Assembly (NCBI RefSeq): GCF_037027445.1
Contig: NZ_JBANDL010000002.1
Location: 2,232,001 to 2,296,000 of the forward strand
Direction of reading: 5' to 3'
Source: Lysobacter firmicutimachus
GTDB taxonomy: Bacteria > Pseudomonadota > Gammaproteobacteria > Xanthomonadales > Xanthomonadaceae
DNA length: 64,000 nucleotides
In this document: in pieces, positions 28,557 to 37,202 of the stretch
How the letters are laid out: each line of letters begins with the position of its first letter
How positions within the stretch are numbered: position 1 is the stretch's first letter
Position numbers and translations under genes: made by a program
The notes under the pieces: model-generated
What the model was told of the DNA's origin: nothing
The model's database searches: none
The model's input: the letters and a program-made list of their open reading frames with translations, nothing else

Positions 28557-29393
28557 ATGCTCAAGGATCTGGTGGTGCCGATGACCCGCAGCGCCGGCGA
28601 TGCCGACGCGTTGAACTTGGCGCTGGGCCTGGCCTCGGCGCACGCGGCGCGGGTCGAGGTGCTGGAACTGGTCGATCTGCCGCTGCCGCTGGCGCATCCG
28701 TTCGGGTTGATGCCGGACATGACCACCGATGCGGCCAACGAAAAGCTGCGCGCCGATGGCGAACGTCGGGCCCAGGCCCTGCGTCAGCGCCTGGCCGGCG
28801 AGCCGGTCGATACCGAGGTGCGACTGGTCGAGGCCTTGTACGTCGAGGCGCCGCGGATGGCGGCGCTGCACGCTTACTATGCGGACCTGACGGTGCTGGC
28901 CGGCGCCTTGGGCGACACCCGCGAGGCGGCGCTGTCGCACGCTTATTTCGTCGCGCTGTTGCTCGAATCCGGGCGACCGGTATTGGTGGTGCCGCCGCGC
29001 TGCAAGGCGCAGGCGCCGCCGCGGCGCGCGGTGGTGGCCTGGCAGCCGACCCGCGAAGCGACGCGCGCGGTGCACGATGCGATGCCGCTGTTGCTCGGCA
29101 CCGAAGCGGTCGACGTGGTGGTGGTCGACACCGGCAACGGCCGCGTGGCCAAGGAGTCGGGCGCGCAGATCGCCGCCCATCTGGTCCGCCACGGCGTGCA
29201 TGCGGAACTGGTGCTGCGCGAGGCGCGCGGCGCGACGGTCGCTTCGACCTTGCTCGATCACGTCGGCCAGGCCCATGCGCAGTTGCTGGTCGCCGGGGGC
29301 TATGGCCATTCGCGTCTGCGCGAGTGGGCGCTGGGCGGGGTCACCCGGGAACTGTCGATGAGCGCGGCGGTGCCGGTCTTCTATGGTCACTGA
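28557..29393 (+). CDS. Universal stress protein, tandem-domain type
   Basis: 278 residues with two Usp folds: domain 1 (about 1-145: MLKDLVVPMTRSAGDADAL, DLTVLAGALGDTREAAL) and domain 2 (about 150-278: RAVVAWQPTREATRAVHDA, LLVAGGYGHSRLREWALGG). The ATP-type GS ending is replaced by GGVTREL in domain 2, as in non-ATP-binding tandem Usps. The closest match in the window is the Usp at 34666-35499 with the same layout. A near-FNR box lies upstream. Its stop overlaps the next gene start by a few bases. Confidence 0.9.
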   Translation: MLKDLVVPMTRSAGDADALNLALGLASAHAARVEVLELVDLPLPLAHPFGLMPDMTTDAANEKLRADGERRAQALRQRLAGEPVDTEVRLVEALYVEAPRMAALHAYYADLTVLAGALGDTREAALSHAYFVALLLESGRPVLVVPPRCKAQAPPRRAVVAWQPTREATRAVHDAMPLLLGTEAVDVVVVDTGNGRVAKESGAQIAAHLVRHGVHAELVLREARGATVASTLLDHVGQAHAQLLVAGGYGHSRLREWALGGVTRELSMSAAVPVFYGH

Positions 29394-29808
29394 CGAGCGC
29401 GGCCCGCACTCGCTGCGGGCCTTGCTGCGGCCGGCGGCCGACCCGCCGATGCGAGACCCCCGACGCAGCCGCGAACAGGCCGCGCAAGCCTTGAACCGCG
29501 CCGCCGAGGCGATCGACGCCCTGCGTGCGCAGGCCGTGCCCGAGCCGGCGCCCGAACTGCGCGCACGCAACCAGCAGGTGCGCGCGCTGAGCCGGCAGTT
29601 GACGCATCGCTACCACTGGCTGGCCGAATTGCATCGCAATGTGGCCTTGGGCGACGACGCCGACCTGGCGCGCGCCTGGAGCCGGTTCTTCGCCTGCTAC
29701 GACGATTTCCTCGAAGCGCTGCGCCAAGCCCGCACCGAGTTGGAGCCGGGCACGGGGCCGGACGGCGACCCTGTCGTCGACCCGCCGGCGGACGACGGCG
29801 AGCGCTGA
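29383..29808 (+). CDS. Hypothetical helical protein after Usp
   Basis: 141 residues. The ATG overlaps the Usp stop region by 11 bases, so it is likely co-translated. Soluble and mostly helical (RSREQAAQALNRAAEAIDALR, RNQQVRALSRQLTHRYHWLAELHRN). The C terminus is acidic and low-complexity. No family is recognised. Conservation in relatives would tell whether it belongs with Usp. Confidence 0.6.
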   Translation: MVTDERGPHSLRALLRPAADPPMRDPRRSREQAAQALNRAAEAIDALRAQAVPEPAPELRARNQQVRALSRQLTHRYHWLAELHRNVALGDDADLARAWSRFFACYDDFLEALRQARTELEPGTGPDGDPVVDPPADDGER

Positions 29809-29824
29809 ACCGGCGCCACCGCGA

Positions 29825-30787
29825 TCAGAGGCAGTAGCTGCACAGCCGGTCTTCGCAATCGCCGCGGGCGATTTCCACCGGTGCGTCTATCCACGGTTGC
29901 ATGGCCGCGGCGAGCGCGCCTTGCGCGGCCAGCGCGGCGTCGGCGGACAGCGCCAGGCGGTTGCGGCCGGCGCGTGCGCGTTGCGCGGCCAGGCCGATGC
30001 TGGCGTTGTTGGCGAGCAAGGCCAGGCAGGGCTGGGCCGATATCCGCGTCAGGCGCCGATAGCGGCGATGCTGCAGCAAGGGCCCGGCCAATTCGCGCGG
30101 CAGGGCGCGGTCGCGCCAGTACGCGGCCAGCGCACCGGCGACGCCGTTCGCGCCGGGGCCGCGTTCTTGCCCGAGTTCCAGCGCGCTTTCGAGCGCGGCG
30201 AAGGCGAGAGTGCGCGCGATCGCGGCAGCGGCGAGCTGGGCCTCGCGGCCGCGGTAGTCCAGGCCGAGCGCGGCCAGGGCGTCGGCCAGCCCCATGACGC
30301 CGATGGACAGTTCCGGCGCGGCGGCGCGCTCGCCCTCGCACAGCCGCACCGCATCGTCGAGCAGGCGCACGCTCAAGCCGGCGACGCCGGCGAAGCCGGC
30401 ATGATCGAAGCGCGCGGCGGCGCTGTGCGGCGCCAGCACGAACGCGCCCAGATTGAGGCAGGCCTGCGGCTCGGGTAGGGCGGTCGGCGCGCGGCCGGTG
30501 CCGGCATGGCGCAGCAGACGCTCGTCGGGCAGCAGTTGCCAACGGCTGAACACTTCGATGTAGCGCTGGCGCCAGCGGTCCGCGTGCGCGCCCGCGCCTG
30601 CTGCGAGGGCGCCGGCGACGCGCTGCCAAGTCGCGTCGATGGTGCGGTCGCGCAACAGGTCGCCGCTGCGCCAGCGGAAACTGGCATCCCAGACATCGAC
30701 CGCGTGCGGGTCGGTGAAGCGCGTGGGCGTGCTCAAACGATGGACCGGGGGTAGCGACGGAGACGATCCACTATGCGACCGGCGCAC
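29825..30787 (-). CDS. Shortened ribonucleotide-reductase-like protein (class II alpha-like)
   Basis: 320 residues. The middle matches the RNR alpha barrel style: QACLNLGAFVL, FDHAGFAGVAGLSVRLLDDAV, and PELSIGVMGLADALAALGLDYRG. The C terminus EDRLCSYCL is a two-cysteine tail like the redox pair of NrdJ/NrdA. Full-length enzymes are twice as long or more and carry N-terminal catalytic cysteine and glycyl or cobalamin regions that are not seen here, so catalysis is doubtful. The GTG start at 30787 is only 10 bases from a TTGAC-N4-GTCAA box, so the true start may be lower, for example the TTG at 30736. Divergent from a Crp/Fnr gene. Confidence 0.55.
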   Translation of the reverse strand: MRRSHSGSSPSLPPVHRLSTPTRFTDPHAVDVWDASFRWRSGDLLRDRTIDATWQRVAGALAAGAGAHADRWRQRYIEVFSRWQLLPDERLLRHAGTGRAPTALPEPQACLNLGAFVLAPHSAAARFDHAGFAGVAGLSVRLLDDAVRLCEGERAAAPELSIGVMGLADALAALGLDYRGREAQLAAAAIARTLAFAALESALELGQERGPGANGVAGALAAYWRDRALPRELAGPLLQHRRYRRLTRISAQPCLALLANNASIGLAAQRARAGRNRLALSADAALAAQGALAAAMQPWIDAPVEIARGDCEDRLCSYCL

Positions 30788-30796
30788 CGCCCGGCA

Positions 30797-30810
30797 TTGA
30801 CGCCGGTCAA
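30797..30810. promoter_or_regulatory. FNR-like palindrome between the RNR-like and Crp/Fnr genes
   Basis: TTGACGCCGGTCAA, a perfect palindrome of the TTGAC-N4-GTCAA variety, 10 bases from the annotated RNR-like start and 137 bases before the regulator start. It suggests joint control of both divergent genes. Confidence 0.65.
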
Positions 30811-30947
30811 TCCCCGGCGCCGCGCCGACGCGGGGAGTGCGGCGGCAAAGCCGCTGTTACACATCGTTACCGCCGGTTACCGCAGCCACATCGTCCGGCG
30901 GCGTCGCGCGCCTAGGCTGGCGCCATCCCCATCGCAGGAACGCCGCC

Positions 30948-31688
30948 ATGTTGCTCGAAGCCGCCTCGCCTTCCGCTGTCGCGTTCCATGCGCCGCATTT
31001 CGGGGCCGTGCCGGCGGTGGCCGGCGTAGTCGCGGGCGGCGGTTCGGCGCGCAGTCTGGAGCAATTGTTGAAGGACTGGCCGCTACAGCGCCGTTGCGTG
31101 CACGCCAAGCAATACGTGTTCCGCGCCGGTCAGCCGCGCCAGGCCCTGTATCTGGTGCATGCCGGCTTCTTCAAGACCGCCCTGGTCAGCGACGACGGCC
31201 GCGAGAAGATCACCGGCTTCCGCATGCGCGGCGATCTGCTTGGGTTGGACGCGCTGGACCAGCCTGTCTACACCTGCGACGCGGTCGCACTGGATACCGG
31301 CGAATTGTGGGAGCTGCCGTATGCGCAGCTGCGCGAGCGCCTGCCGCAGTTCCAGGAGCGCATCACCGCGATGCTGGCCGGCGAGATTCGCCGCGACTGG
31401 AACTGGATGCTGGCCCTGGGCACGCTGGGCGCCGATCAGCGCGTGGCCGCGTTCTTGCTCGACCTGGCGGCGCGCCTGGAGGGCCTGGGCTTCAGCGCCA
31501 GTCGGCTGATGCTGCGCATGACCCGCGCCGAACTCGGCAATTTCCTGTCCCTGACCCTGGAAACCGTGACCCGGGCCTTGTCGCGTTTACAGGCGCGCGG
31601 TCTGATCGCAGTGGACGGGCGCGAGATCCGCATTCTCGAACCGGCCGCGTTGCAGGCGGCGCAGCGCGATCCGGCGTTGTGCCATTGA
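30948..31688 (+). CDS. Crp/Fnr-family regulator without FNR-type cysteines
   Basis: 246 residues from the ATG at 30948 (GCAGGAA upstream). cNMP-like beta barrel (about 45-160; AKQYVFRAGQPRQALYLVHAG) and a C-terminal winged HTH (about 165-240). The recognition helix LSLTLETVTRALSRL matches FNR TVETISRLLGRF in the E--(S/T)R base-contacting positions, so it should read TTGAT half sites, five of which lie in this region. It lacks the N-terminal Cys cluster that holds the 4Fe-4S centre of FNR (only RRC and YTC cysteines are present), so its signal must differ, as in DNR/CooA-type members. Confidence 0.88.
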   Translation: MLLEAASPSAVAFHAPHFGAVPAVAGVVAGGGSARSLEQLLKDWPLQRRCVHAKQYVFRAGQPRQALYLVHAGFFKTALVSDDGREKITGFRMRGDLLGLDALDQPVYTCDAVALDTGELWELPYAQLRERLPQFQERITAMLAGEIRRDWNWMLALGTLGADQRVAAFLLDLAARLEGLGFSASRLMLRMTRAELGNFLSLTLETVTRALSRLQARGLIAVDGREIRILEPAALQAAQRDPALCH

Positions 31689-31698
31689 GCTCGGCGAC

Positions 31699-33711
31699 CT
31701 AGTCGCCGGCGTCGTCGACGGCGGGATTCAATGCGCGGCCGATCGCCGCGGCCAGTTGCTCGCGCCGATAGGGCTTGCGCAGCAGCTCGAACGCGCCGGC
31801 TTCGGCGGCCGCGGCCGCGGCATCGGTTTCGTAGCCCGAAGTCAGCACCACCGGCAGCAATGGGCGAAGCGCGCGCGCGGCCAGCGCCAGTTCCTTGCCG
31901 TTCATGCCGGCGCCGAGCATGACGTCGCTGAACATCAGCGCGATGTCGTCGCCGATCGCCAATTGCTGCAGCGCCTGGGCCGCGTCGGCGACCGCGATCA
32001 CCCGATAGCCCGAAGCCTGTAGGAAGGACACCGCGATGCCGCGCACCGCGTCGTCGTCCTCGACCACCAGCACGGTTTCGCCGTTGCCGTCGACGCGCGC
32101 CTCGTTCGGCGCCGGCGCTTCCGCGATCCAGGCTTCCGCCGCCGGCAGGTACAGGTCGACCCGAGTGCCGTAACCGAGCGCGCTGTCGATGCGCAGATGG
32201 CCGCCGCTCTGCTTGGCGAAGCCGTACACCATGCTCAGGCCCAGGCCGCTGCCGCGGCCGCTCTCTTTGGTGGTGAAGAACGGTTCCATCGCCCGCGCCA
32301 GGGTCTCCGGCGCCATGCCGCGGCCGGTGTCGGCGACGCTGATGCGCACGTAGCGACCCGGCGCCAGGTCGGCGCCGGCGGCGTCGGCTTCGACCCGATG
32401 TTCGCGCGCCTCGATCGCGATTTCGCCGCCGCGCGGCATGGCGTCGCGCGCGTTCAAGGCCAGGTTGACCAGGGCCGCATCGAGTTGCGCCGGGTCGGCA
32501 TAGGCCGGCGGCAGATCGTCGGCGCAGTGCAGGTACAGGCGCACGCTTTCGCCGAGGGTGCGCTTGAGCATGGATTCGACGTCGCGCAGCAGCGCCGGCG
32601 CGTCGACCGCGCGCGGGCTCAGGCGCTGGCGGCGGGCGAACGCGAGCAGCTTGCCGGTCAGCTCGGCGCCGCGCCCGACCGAGCGCAGCGCGCTGGCGAT
32701 CAACTCGCCGGCTTCGGGCGTGTGCTCGTACTCCAGTTCCAGCAGTTGCAGGCTGCCGGACATCACCGTCAGCAGATTGTTGAAGTCGTGGGCGATGCCG
32801 CCGGTGAGCTGGCCGACCGCGTCCAGCCGCTGCGAGTGCGCCAACTGCTCTTCGGTGCGGCGGCGCTGGACGAAGGCGGCGATCAGGTTGGCCACCGATT
32901 GCAGCAGGTGCACGGCGTCGTGATCGAACAATCCCGGTTCGGCCGCGATCGCGAGCAGGGCCCCGAGCGGACGGCCGCGGTCGAACAGCGGCATCAGGGC
33001 GGCGCTGCCTTCGGCCTGCGCGGCGAACGGAAAGGCGCCTCCCAGGGCGCGGTGCTGGCGCAGGTCTTCGACCAGCCAGGGTTCGCCGCGCGCCAGCGCC
33101 TGCAGCACCGCAGCGATGTCGTCCTCGCCGGCCGCGCCGCGGTTCAGACCGATCGCGGCGCGGGTGTCCAGGCTCTGCCGGTCGCTGGCGACGAACAGCA
33201 CCGCCACGGTTGCGGCGCGCAGCGCGCCGGCGAGCAGGGCGGGCACGTGGTCGATGACCCCGGATTCGTCCTGCGCCTCCAGCGCCAACTGGCCGATGCG
33301 TGCGACCAGCGCGTCGTAGCGCGCGCGCACCAGCGCCTGGCGCGCGCGTTGGGTTTCGGAGATGTCGCGGATCGAGGCCAGGTAACGCGAATCCTCGCCG
33401 TCGCCGATCGGGCTCAGGGCGATTTCGACCGGGAAGCGGGTGCCGTCCAGGCGCATCCCGATCAGACTCTGGCCGGTGACGCCCATCGGCCGCACGTGCG
33501 GCCGCGCCATGTAGTCGTTGCGGTGCGCGCGGTGGCGTTCGCGCGCCTCGTCGGGCATCAGTTTTTCGATCTCGATCCCGCTCAGCCCGCCGCGCGGATA
33601 GCCGAACAGACGCTCGGCCTGGACATTGGCCTGGACGATGCGGCCGCGGCCGTCGGCGACGATCAGCGCGTCGGGCACCGCTTCGAACAATCCGGGGAAT
33701 GAGACGCTCAT
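31699..33711 (-). CDS. Hybrid sensor histidine kinase (PAS-GAF-HisKA-HATPase-REC)
   Basis: 670 residues from the ATG at 33711. PAS (about 5-125: PDALIVADGRGRIVQANVQAE, PVEIALSP) resembles FixL-type PAS in the MPDEARERHRAHRNDYM stretch; a heme histidine cannot be assigned with certainty. GAF (about 140-295). HisKA phospho-acceptor His in GGIAHDFNNLLTVMSGS. HATPase N box NLALNARDAM, G boxes DTGRGM and GSGLGLSMVYG. C-terminal receiver (about 550-665: VLVVEDDDAVR, FSDVMLG Asp). No membrane helices, so cytoplasmic. The start overlaps the regulator stop in ATGA, making one two-component unit. Confidence 0.93.
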   Translation of the reverse strand: MSVSFPGLFEAVPDALIVADGRGRIVQANVQAERLFGYPRGGLSGIEIEKLMPDEARERHRAHRNDYMARPHVRPMGVTGQSLIGMRLDGTRFPVEIALSPIGDGEDSRYLASIRDISETQRARQALVRARYDALVARIGQLALEAQDESGVIDHVPALLAGALRAATVAVLFVASDRQSLDTRAAIGLNRGAAGEDDIAAVLQALARGEPWLVEDLRQHRALGGAFPFAAQAEGSAALMPLFDRGRPLGALLAIAAEPGLFDHDAVHLLQSVANLIAAFVQRRRTEEQLAHSQRLDAVGQLTGGIAHDFNNLLTVMSGSLQLLELEYEHTPEAGELIASALRSVGRGAELTGKLLAFARRQRLSPRAVDAPALLRDVESMLKRTLGESVRLYLHCADDLPPAYADPAQLDAALVNLALNARDAMPRGGEIAIEAREHRVEADAAGADLAPGRYVRISVADTGRGMAPETLARAMEPFFTTKESGRGSGLGLSMVYGFAKQSGGHLRIDSALGYGTRVDLYLPAAEAWIAEAPAPNEARVDGNGETVLVVEDDDAVRGIAVSFLQASGYRVIAVADAAQALQQLAIGDDIALMFSDVMLGAGMNGKELALAARALRPLLPVVLTSGYETDAAAAAAEAGAFELLRKPYRREQLAAAIGRALNPAVDDAGD

Positions 33712-34436
33712 GCGCGGCGGACCTCGACCGCGAGCACGTAGCCGGCGCCGCGCACCGACTTGATCAGCTGCGGTGCGGCCGGGTCGGTTTCGATCTTGCG
33801 CCGCAGCCGGCCGATGCCGACGTCGATGGCGCGATCGAAGGGGCCGGCGTTGCGGCCGTGCACGCGGTTCATCAGCTGGTCGCGGCTGAGCACTTCGCGC
33901 GGGCGTTCGGCCAGGGCGCGCAGCAGTTCGAACTCGCCGGTGGTGAGCGCGACCTCCTGTCCGGCCCCGTCGCTCAGCCGGCGAGCCGGCAGGTCCAGAC
34001 GGTAGCCGCCGAATTCCAGGCAGTGCCCGGCAGGCGCCGGCGCCGGAGCGGGCGCCGCGCGGCGCAGCACCGAGCGGATCCGCGCCAGCAGCTCGCGCAG
34101 ATCGAAGGGCTTGGAGACATAGTCGTCGGCGCCGAGTTCCAGGCCGACCACGCGCTCGACCGCTTCGCCGCGACCGCTGACCACGATCACCGGGCCGCGC
34201 CAGGCGCCTTGCAGATGACGCAGCAGCGACAGGCCGTCTTCGTCGGGCAGGCCGAGATCGAGCAGCACCAGGTCGACCGAATCGTCGAGCGAGGCGCGCG
34301 CCTGCGCGGCGCTGGCGGCGCTGACGGTGCGGAAGCCGTTGGCCTGCAGGTAGCGGCTCAACAACGAGGCGATATCGGGGTCGTCGTCGATCAGCAGCAG
34401 TTTCGGCGCGGGGGCGGATGCGGCGGCAGGGTCCAT
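33708..34436 (-). CDS. OmpR-family response regulator
   Basis: 242 residues from the ATG at 34436. Receiver domain (about 12-125: LLLIDDDPDIASLL, phospho-Asp in LVLLDLGLPDEDG, Lys in DDYVSKPFDLREL) joined by a short Ala/Pro linker to a winged-helix DNA-binding domain (about 145-238: EFELLRALAERPREVLSRDQL, RLRRKIETDP, IKSVRGAGYVL). It precedes and is coupled to the hybrid kinase. Its place in the Usp/cyd block suggests oxygen or redox control, but the sequence does not show the signal. Confidence 0.94.
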   Translation of the reverse strand: MDPAAASAPAPKLLLIDDDPDIASLLSRYLQANGFRTVSAASAAQARASLDDSVDLVLLDLGLPDEDGLSLLRHLQGAWRGPVIVVSGRGEAVERVVGLELGADDYVSKPFDLRELLARIRSVLRRAAPAPAPAPAGHCLEFGGYRLDLPARRLSDGAGQEVALTTGEFELLRALAERPREVLSRDQLMNRVHGRNAGPFDRAIDVGIGRLRRKIETDPAAPQLIKSVRGAGYVLAVEVRRA

Positions 34437-34597
34437 CGGCAGGCTCGCATGGCGGGGAGCGGCCCGCGAACGGGCAACGCACAGCGCCCAGGATGGGCTT
34501 ATCGCGCAGCGCCCGCAAGCCGCGCGCGGCTTGCCGACCGGCCGCGCAAGGTGCGATTGCGCCACCGGTCGGCGCTTGCCCGCGCGATCGCGCGCGA

Positions 34598-34611
34598 CTG
34601 ATCCAGATCAA
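34598..34611. promoter_or_regulatory. FNR/ANR-type box (one mismatch) before a Usp gene
   Basis: CTGATCCAGATCAA differs from TTGAT-N4-ATCAA only at the first base and has the same CCAG centre as the boxes at 28424 and 28483. It is centred about 61 bases before the Usp start at 34666. Confidence 0.72.
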
Positions 34612-34665
34612 GCGCCGTCGAGCCCGGGTCGGCCAAGCTGTGGGCGTTTCCCATGCGGACTGGCC

Positions 34666-35499
34666 ATGTTCAAGGACATTCTGGTGCCGTTGCTGCTCGG
34701 CGACATTCAGCCGCCGGTGTTGCGCACGGCCTGTGCGCTGGCCGAAGCCGGCGGCGGGCAGGTCACGGCCCTGGTCGGGGTCAGCCTGGCCGCGCCGATC
34801 GCCGACGCCTGGGACTACTACCCGGCCGGGCTGTACGAAACCATGCGCGAGAGCGCGCTGGCGACCACCGATGCGATCGCCGAGGCGGTCGAGTTGCGCC
34901 TGGCCGGCGAGTCGGCGCGTTGGTCGGTGCGCAAGAGCGAGTCGTTCTGGCTGACCCCGGGCGAGATCTGCGTGCAACACGCGCGTTACGCCGACCTGAC
35001 CGTGCTCGGCACCGGTCAACGCGAGGCGCCGGCGCGGCGGCGCTTGTTCGCCGCTCTGCTCGGCGGCTCCGGCCGGCCGGTGCTGCTGGTGCCGGAGGAC
35101 TGGGCCGGAGACGGCCGGGTCGAACATGTGGTGCTGGCATGGAAGTCTTCGCGCGAGGCGGCGCGCGCGTTGCACGATGCCATGCCCTTGCTGGCGCGGG
35201 CGCGCTCGGTCGATCTGTTGATGGTCGATCACGATTTCGAGCGCGATTCGCAAGCCGATCCGATGGGTTTCCTGCTCGGCAGCCATCTGCAGCGGCATGG
35301 GATTCCGGCCGAACTGGTGCGGCGCAGCGCCGAGCGCAGCTCGGTCGGCGAAGTCGTCGCCGCGCATGCGCGCGAATCCGGCGCCGACCTGATCGTGGCC
35401 GGCGGCTACAGCCATCCGCGCCTGCTGGAAGACGTGCTCGGCGGCGTCACCCGCTATCTGCTCGACCATACGCCGGTACCGGTGTTGTTCTCGCACTGA
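34666..35499 (+). CDS. Universal stress protein, tandem-domain type
   Basis: 277 residues from the ATG at 34666 (MFKDILVPLLLGDIQPPVL). Two Usp domains in the same layout as the protein at 28557: ADLTVLGTGQREAPARR in domain 1, then VVLAWKSSREAARALHDA and LIVAGGYSHPRLLEDVLGG in domain 2. The near-FNR box 55 bases upstream supports low-oxygen induction. No ATP-binding GS motif is seen in domain 2. Confidence 0.9.
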   Translation: MFKDILVPLLLGDIQPPVLRTACALAEAGGGQVTALVGVSLAAPIADAWDYYPAGLYETMRESALATTDAIAEAVELRLAGESARWSVRKSESFWLTPGEICVQHARYADLTVLGTGQREAPARRRLFAALLGGSGRPVLLVPEDWAGDGRVEHVVLAWKSSREAARALHDAMPLLARARSVDLLMVDHDFERDSQADPMGFLLGSHLQRHGIPAELVRRSAERSSVGEVVAAHARESGADLIVAGGYSHPRLLEDVLGGVTRYLLDHTPVPVLFSH

Positions 35500-35601
35500 G
35501 CCGGCCGGGCGGGCGAGGACAGGGGGAGTTCTTGGCGCGACCTACCTACCGCCGTTCCCGCGAGGGCGGCCCCCCGGGGCTTCATCGCGACGCAGGGGAA
35601 A

Positions 35602-36225
35602 TCAGGCCGCGCGGCGCAGGGCCGAGGCCGCGAGCAGGGCGCCGAAGCCGACCAGCAAGGCGCCGAACACGCGGTCCAGCCAGCGCCTGAAGCGCAGCAG
35701 GCGAGCGCGCACTTCTTCGCCGGACAGGGCCAGCGCGACCAGGCCGAACCACGCGATGTGCGCGGCGGATACGAAGGCGCCGTAACCGATGCGCTGCGCG
35801 AGCGGCGTGTCCGGTTGGACCGCCTGCAGGAACAGGCTGACCACGAACACCGTGCTCTTGGGATTCAGCGCATTGGTCAGAAACCCCGTGCGCAGCGCGG
35901 CGAAATCCGACAACGCTACCGGCGCGGACGGTCCGGCGGCAGCGGCGGCGGGCGTGCGCAGCATCTTGACGCCCAGCCACAGCAGGTACAGCGCGCCGAT
36001 CAGTTTCAGCGCGGCGTACAGGCGCAACGATTGCTGGATCACCAGGCCGACGCCGAGCAGGGTGTAGGCGATGTGCACCCAAACGCCCAGGCCGATGCCC
36101 AGTGCGGTCAGCAGGCCGGTGCGGCGCGACAGCAGCAGGCTGTTGCGCGAGACCATGGCGAAGTCCGGCCCCGGGCTGATGACGGCGATCAAGGTGATGG
36201 TGACGACAGCTAACAGCTCATGCAT
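35602..36225 (-). CDS. LysE/RhtB-family amino-acid exporter
   Basis: 207 residues, about six membrane helices. N-terminal signature SPGPDFAMVSRNSLLLSRRTGL (split here as SPGPDFAMVSRNSLL and SRRTGL) and FLTNALNPKSTVFVVSLFLQ are typical of RhtB proteins, which export amino acids or homoserine lactones. It is divergent from a LysR gene starting at 36270, the usual arrangement for LysE-type exporters, so that regulator likely controls it. Substrate unknown. Confidence 0.92.
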   Translation of the reverse strand: MHELLAVVTITLIAVISPGPDFAMVSRNSLLLSRRTGLLTALGIGLGVWVHIAYTLLGVGLVIQQSLRLYAALKLIGALYLLWLGVKMLRTPAAAAAGPSAPVALSDFAALRTGFLTNALNPKSTVFVVSLFLQAVQPDTPLAQRIGYGAFVSAAHIAWFGLVALALSGEEVRARLLRFRRWLDRVFGALLVGFGALLAASALRRAA

Positions 36226-36269
36226 GCGCGGGACGAGCGAAAATCGGCAATTGCAGCTAAATTAGGCCG

Positions 36270-37202
36270 ATGAAAAGCCGTCCGCAAACGACGATTGTTC
36301 ACTCAATGGGTGAGGAAAAATCACGACCGACGCGGGCTCGGCTGCCGCCGTTGGGCGCGTTGCGTTGCTTCGAGGCGGCGGCGCGGCTGCAGAGCTTTAC
36401 CCGCGCCGCCCAGGAACTGCACCTGACCCACGGCGCGATCAGCCGGGCGGTGCGTTCGATCGAGGACGCTCTGGGCGTAGCCCTGTTCGAACGCCGTCAC
36501 CAACGGGTACGGCTGACCGCGGCCGGTGCGCGCCTGCGCGAGGCGGCGGCGAACGCGTTCGACGGGTTGGAGGCGGCGGTACGCGAGTTGCGCGCGGCCG
36601 CCGGGCCGCGTCCGCTGCGCTTGTCCTGCGAGCCGACCCTGCTGATGCGTTGGCTGATCCCGCGCCTGGCCGGTTTCCACGCGCAGCATCCGCAGATCGC
36701 CTTGCAATTGGTCGCCGGCGGCGGGCCGGTGCCATTCGGCGAGGTCGACCTGGCGATCCGGCGCAACGATTTCGACCGCAACGGCGCACATGCCGAGTTC
36801 TTGTTCGAAGAGCGCATCGGCCCGGTCTGCAGCCCGCGCACGCACGGGCAATGGCTGACCGCCGCCGCGCGGCCGCGCTTGCGCGCCGAAGCCAGCCTGC
36901 TGCATACCGCGACCCGGCCCGGGGCGTGGAACGATTGGGCCCGGGCCAGCGGCGCGACCCTGCCGCAGCGGCGCGGCCAGCGTTTCGAGCATTTCTACTT
37001 CAGTCTGCAGGCGGCCGTGGCCGGCCTCGGCGTGGCGATCGGGCCCTGGCAGGCGGTACGCGACGACATCGACGCCGGCCTGCTCGAAGCGCCGCTGGGC
37101 TTCGTCGCCGACGGCAGCCGTTACGAGCTGTTGTCGCCGCAGGCACCGATGGCGGGGACGCCGGAAGCGGCGGTGCTGGGCTGGCTGCGCGCGCAGGCCT
37201 AG
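36270..37202 (+). CDS. LysR-family regulator (GcvA-like)
   Basis: 310 residues (or 298 if translation starts at the ATG at 36306). HTH near residues 20-80 (LPPLGALRCFEAAARLQSFT, AAQELHLTHGAISRAVRS) with the GcvA-type ALRCFEAAAR signature; effector domain 100-300. Divergent from the LysE-type exporter with 44 bases between starts, a likely shared promoter. The 3' end overlaps the AraC gene on the other strand by four bases. Confidence 0.9.
   Translation: MKSRPQTTIVHSMGEEKSRPTRARLPPLGALRCFEAAARLQSFTRAAQELHLTHGAISRAVRSIEDALGVALFERRHQRVRLTAAGARLREAAANAFDGLEAAVRELRAAAGPRPLRLSCEPTLLMRWLIPRLAGFHAQHPQIALQLVAGGGPVPFGEVDLAIRRNDFDRNGAHAEFLFEERIGPVCSPRTHGQWLTAAARPRLRAEASLLHTATRPGAWNDWARASGATLPQRRGQRFEHFYFSLQAAVAGLGVAIGPWQAVRDDIDAGLLEAPLGFVADGSRYELLSPQAPMAGTPEAAVLGWLRAQA

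Noticed and set aside
31699..35496. A single minus-strand frame joining the kinase with upstream sequence to 1265 codons
   Set aside because: Only the part from the ATG at 33711 is protein-like; upstream of it the frame is antisense to the Usp gene and out of frame with the response regulator.
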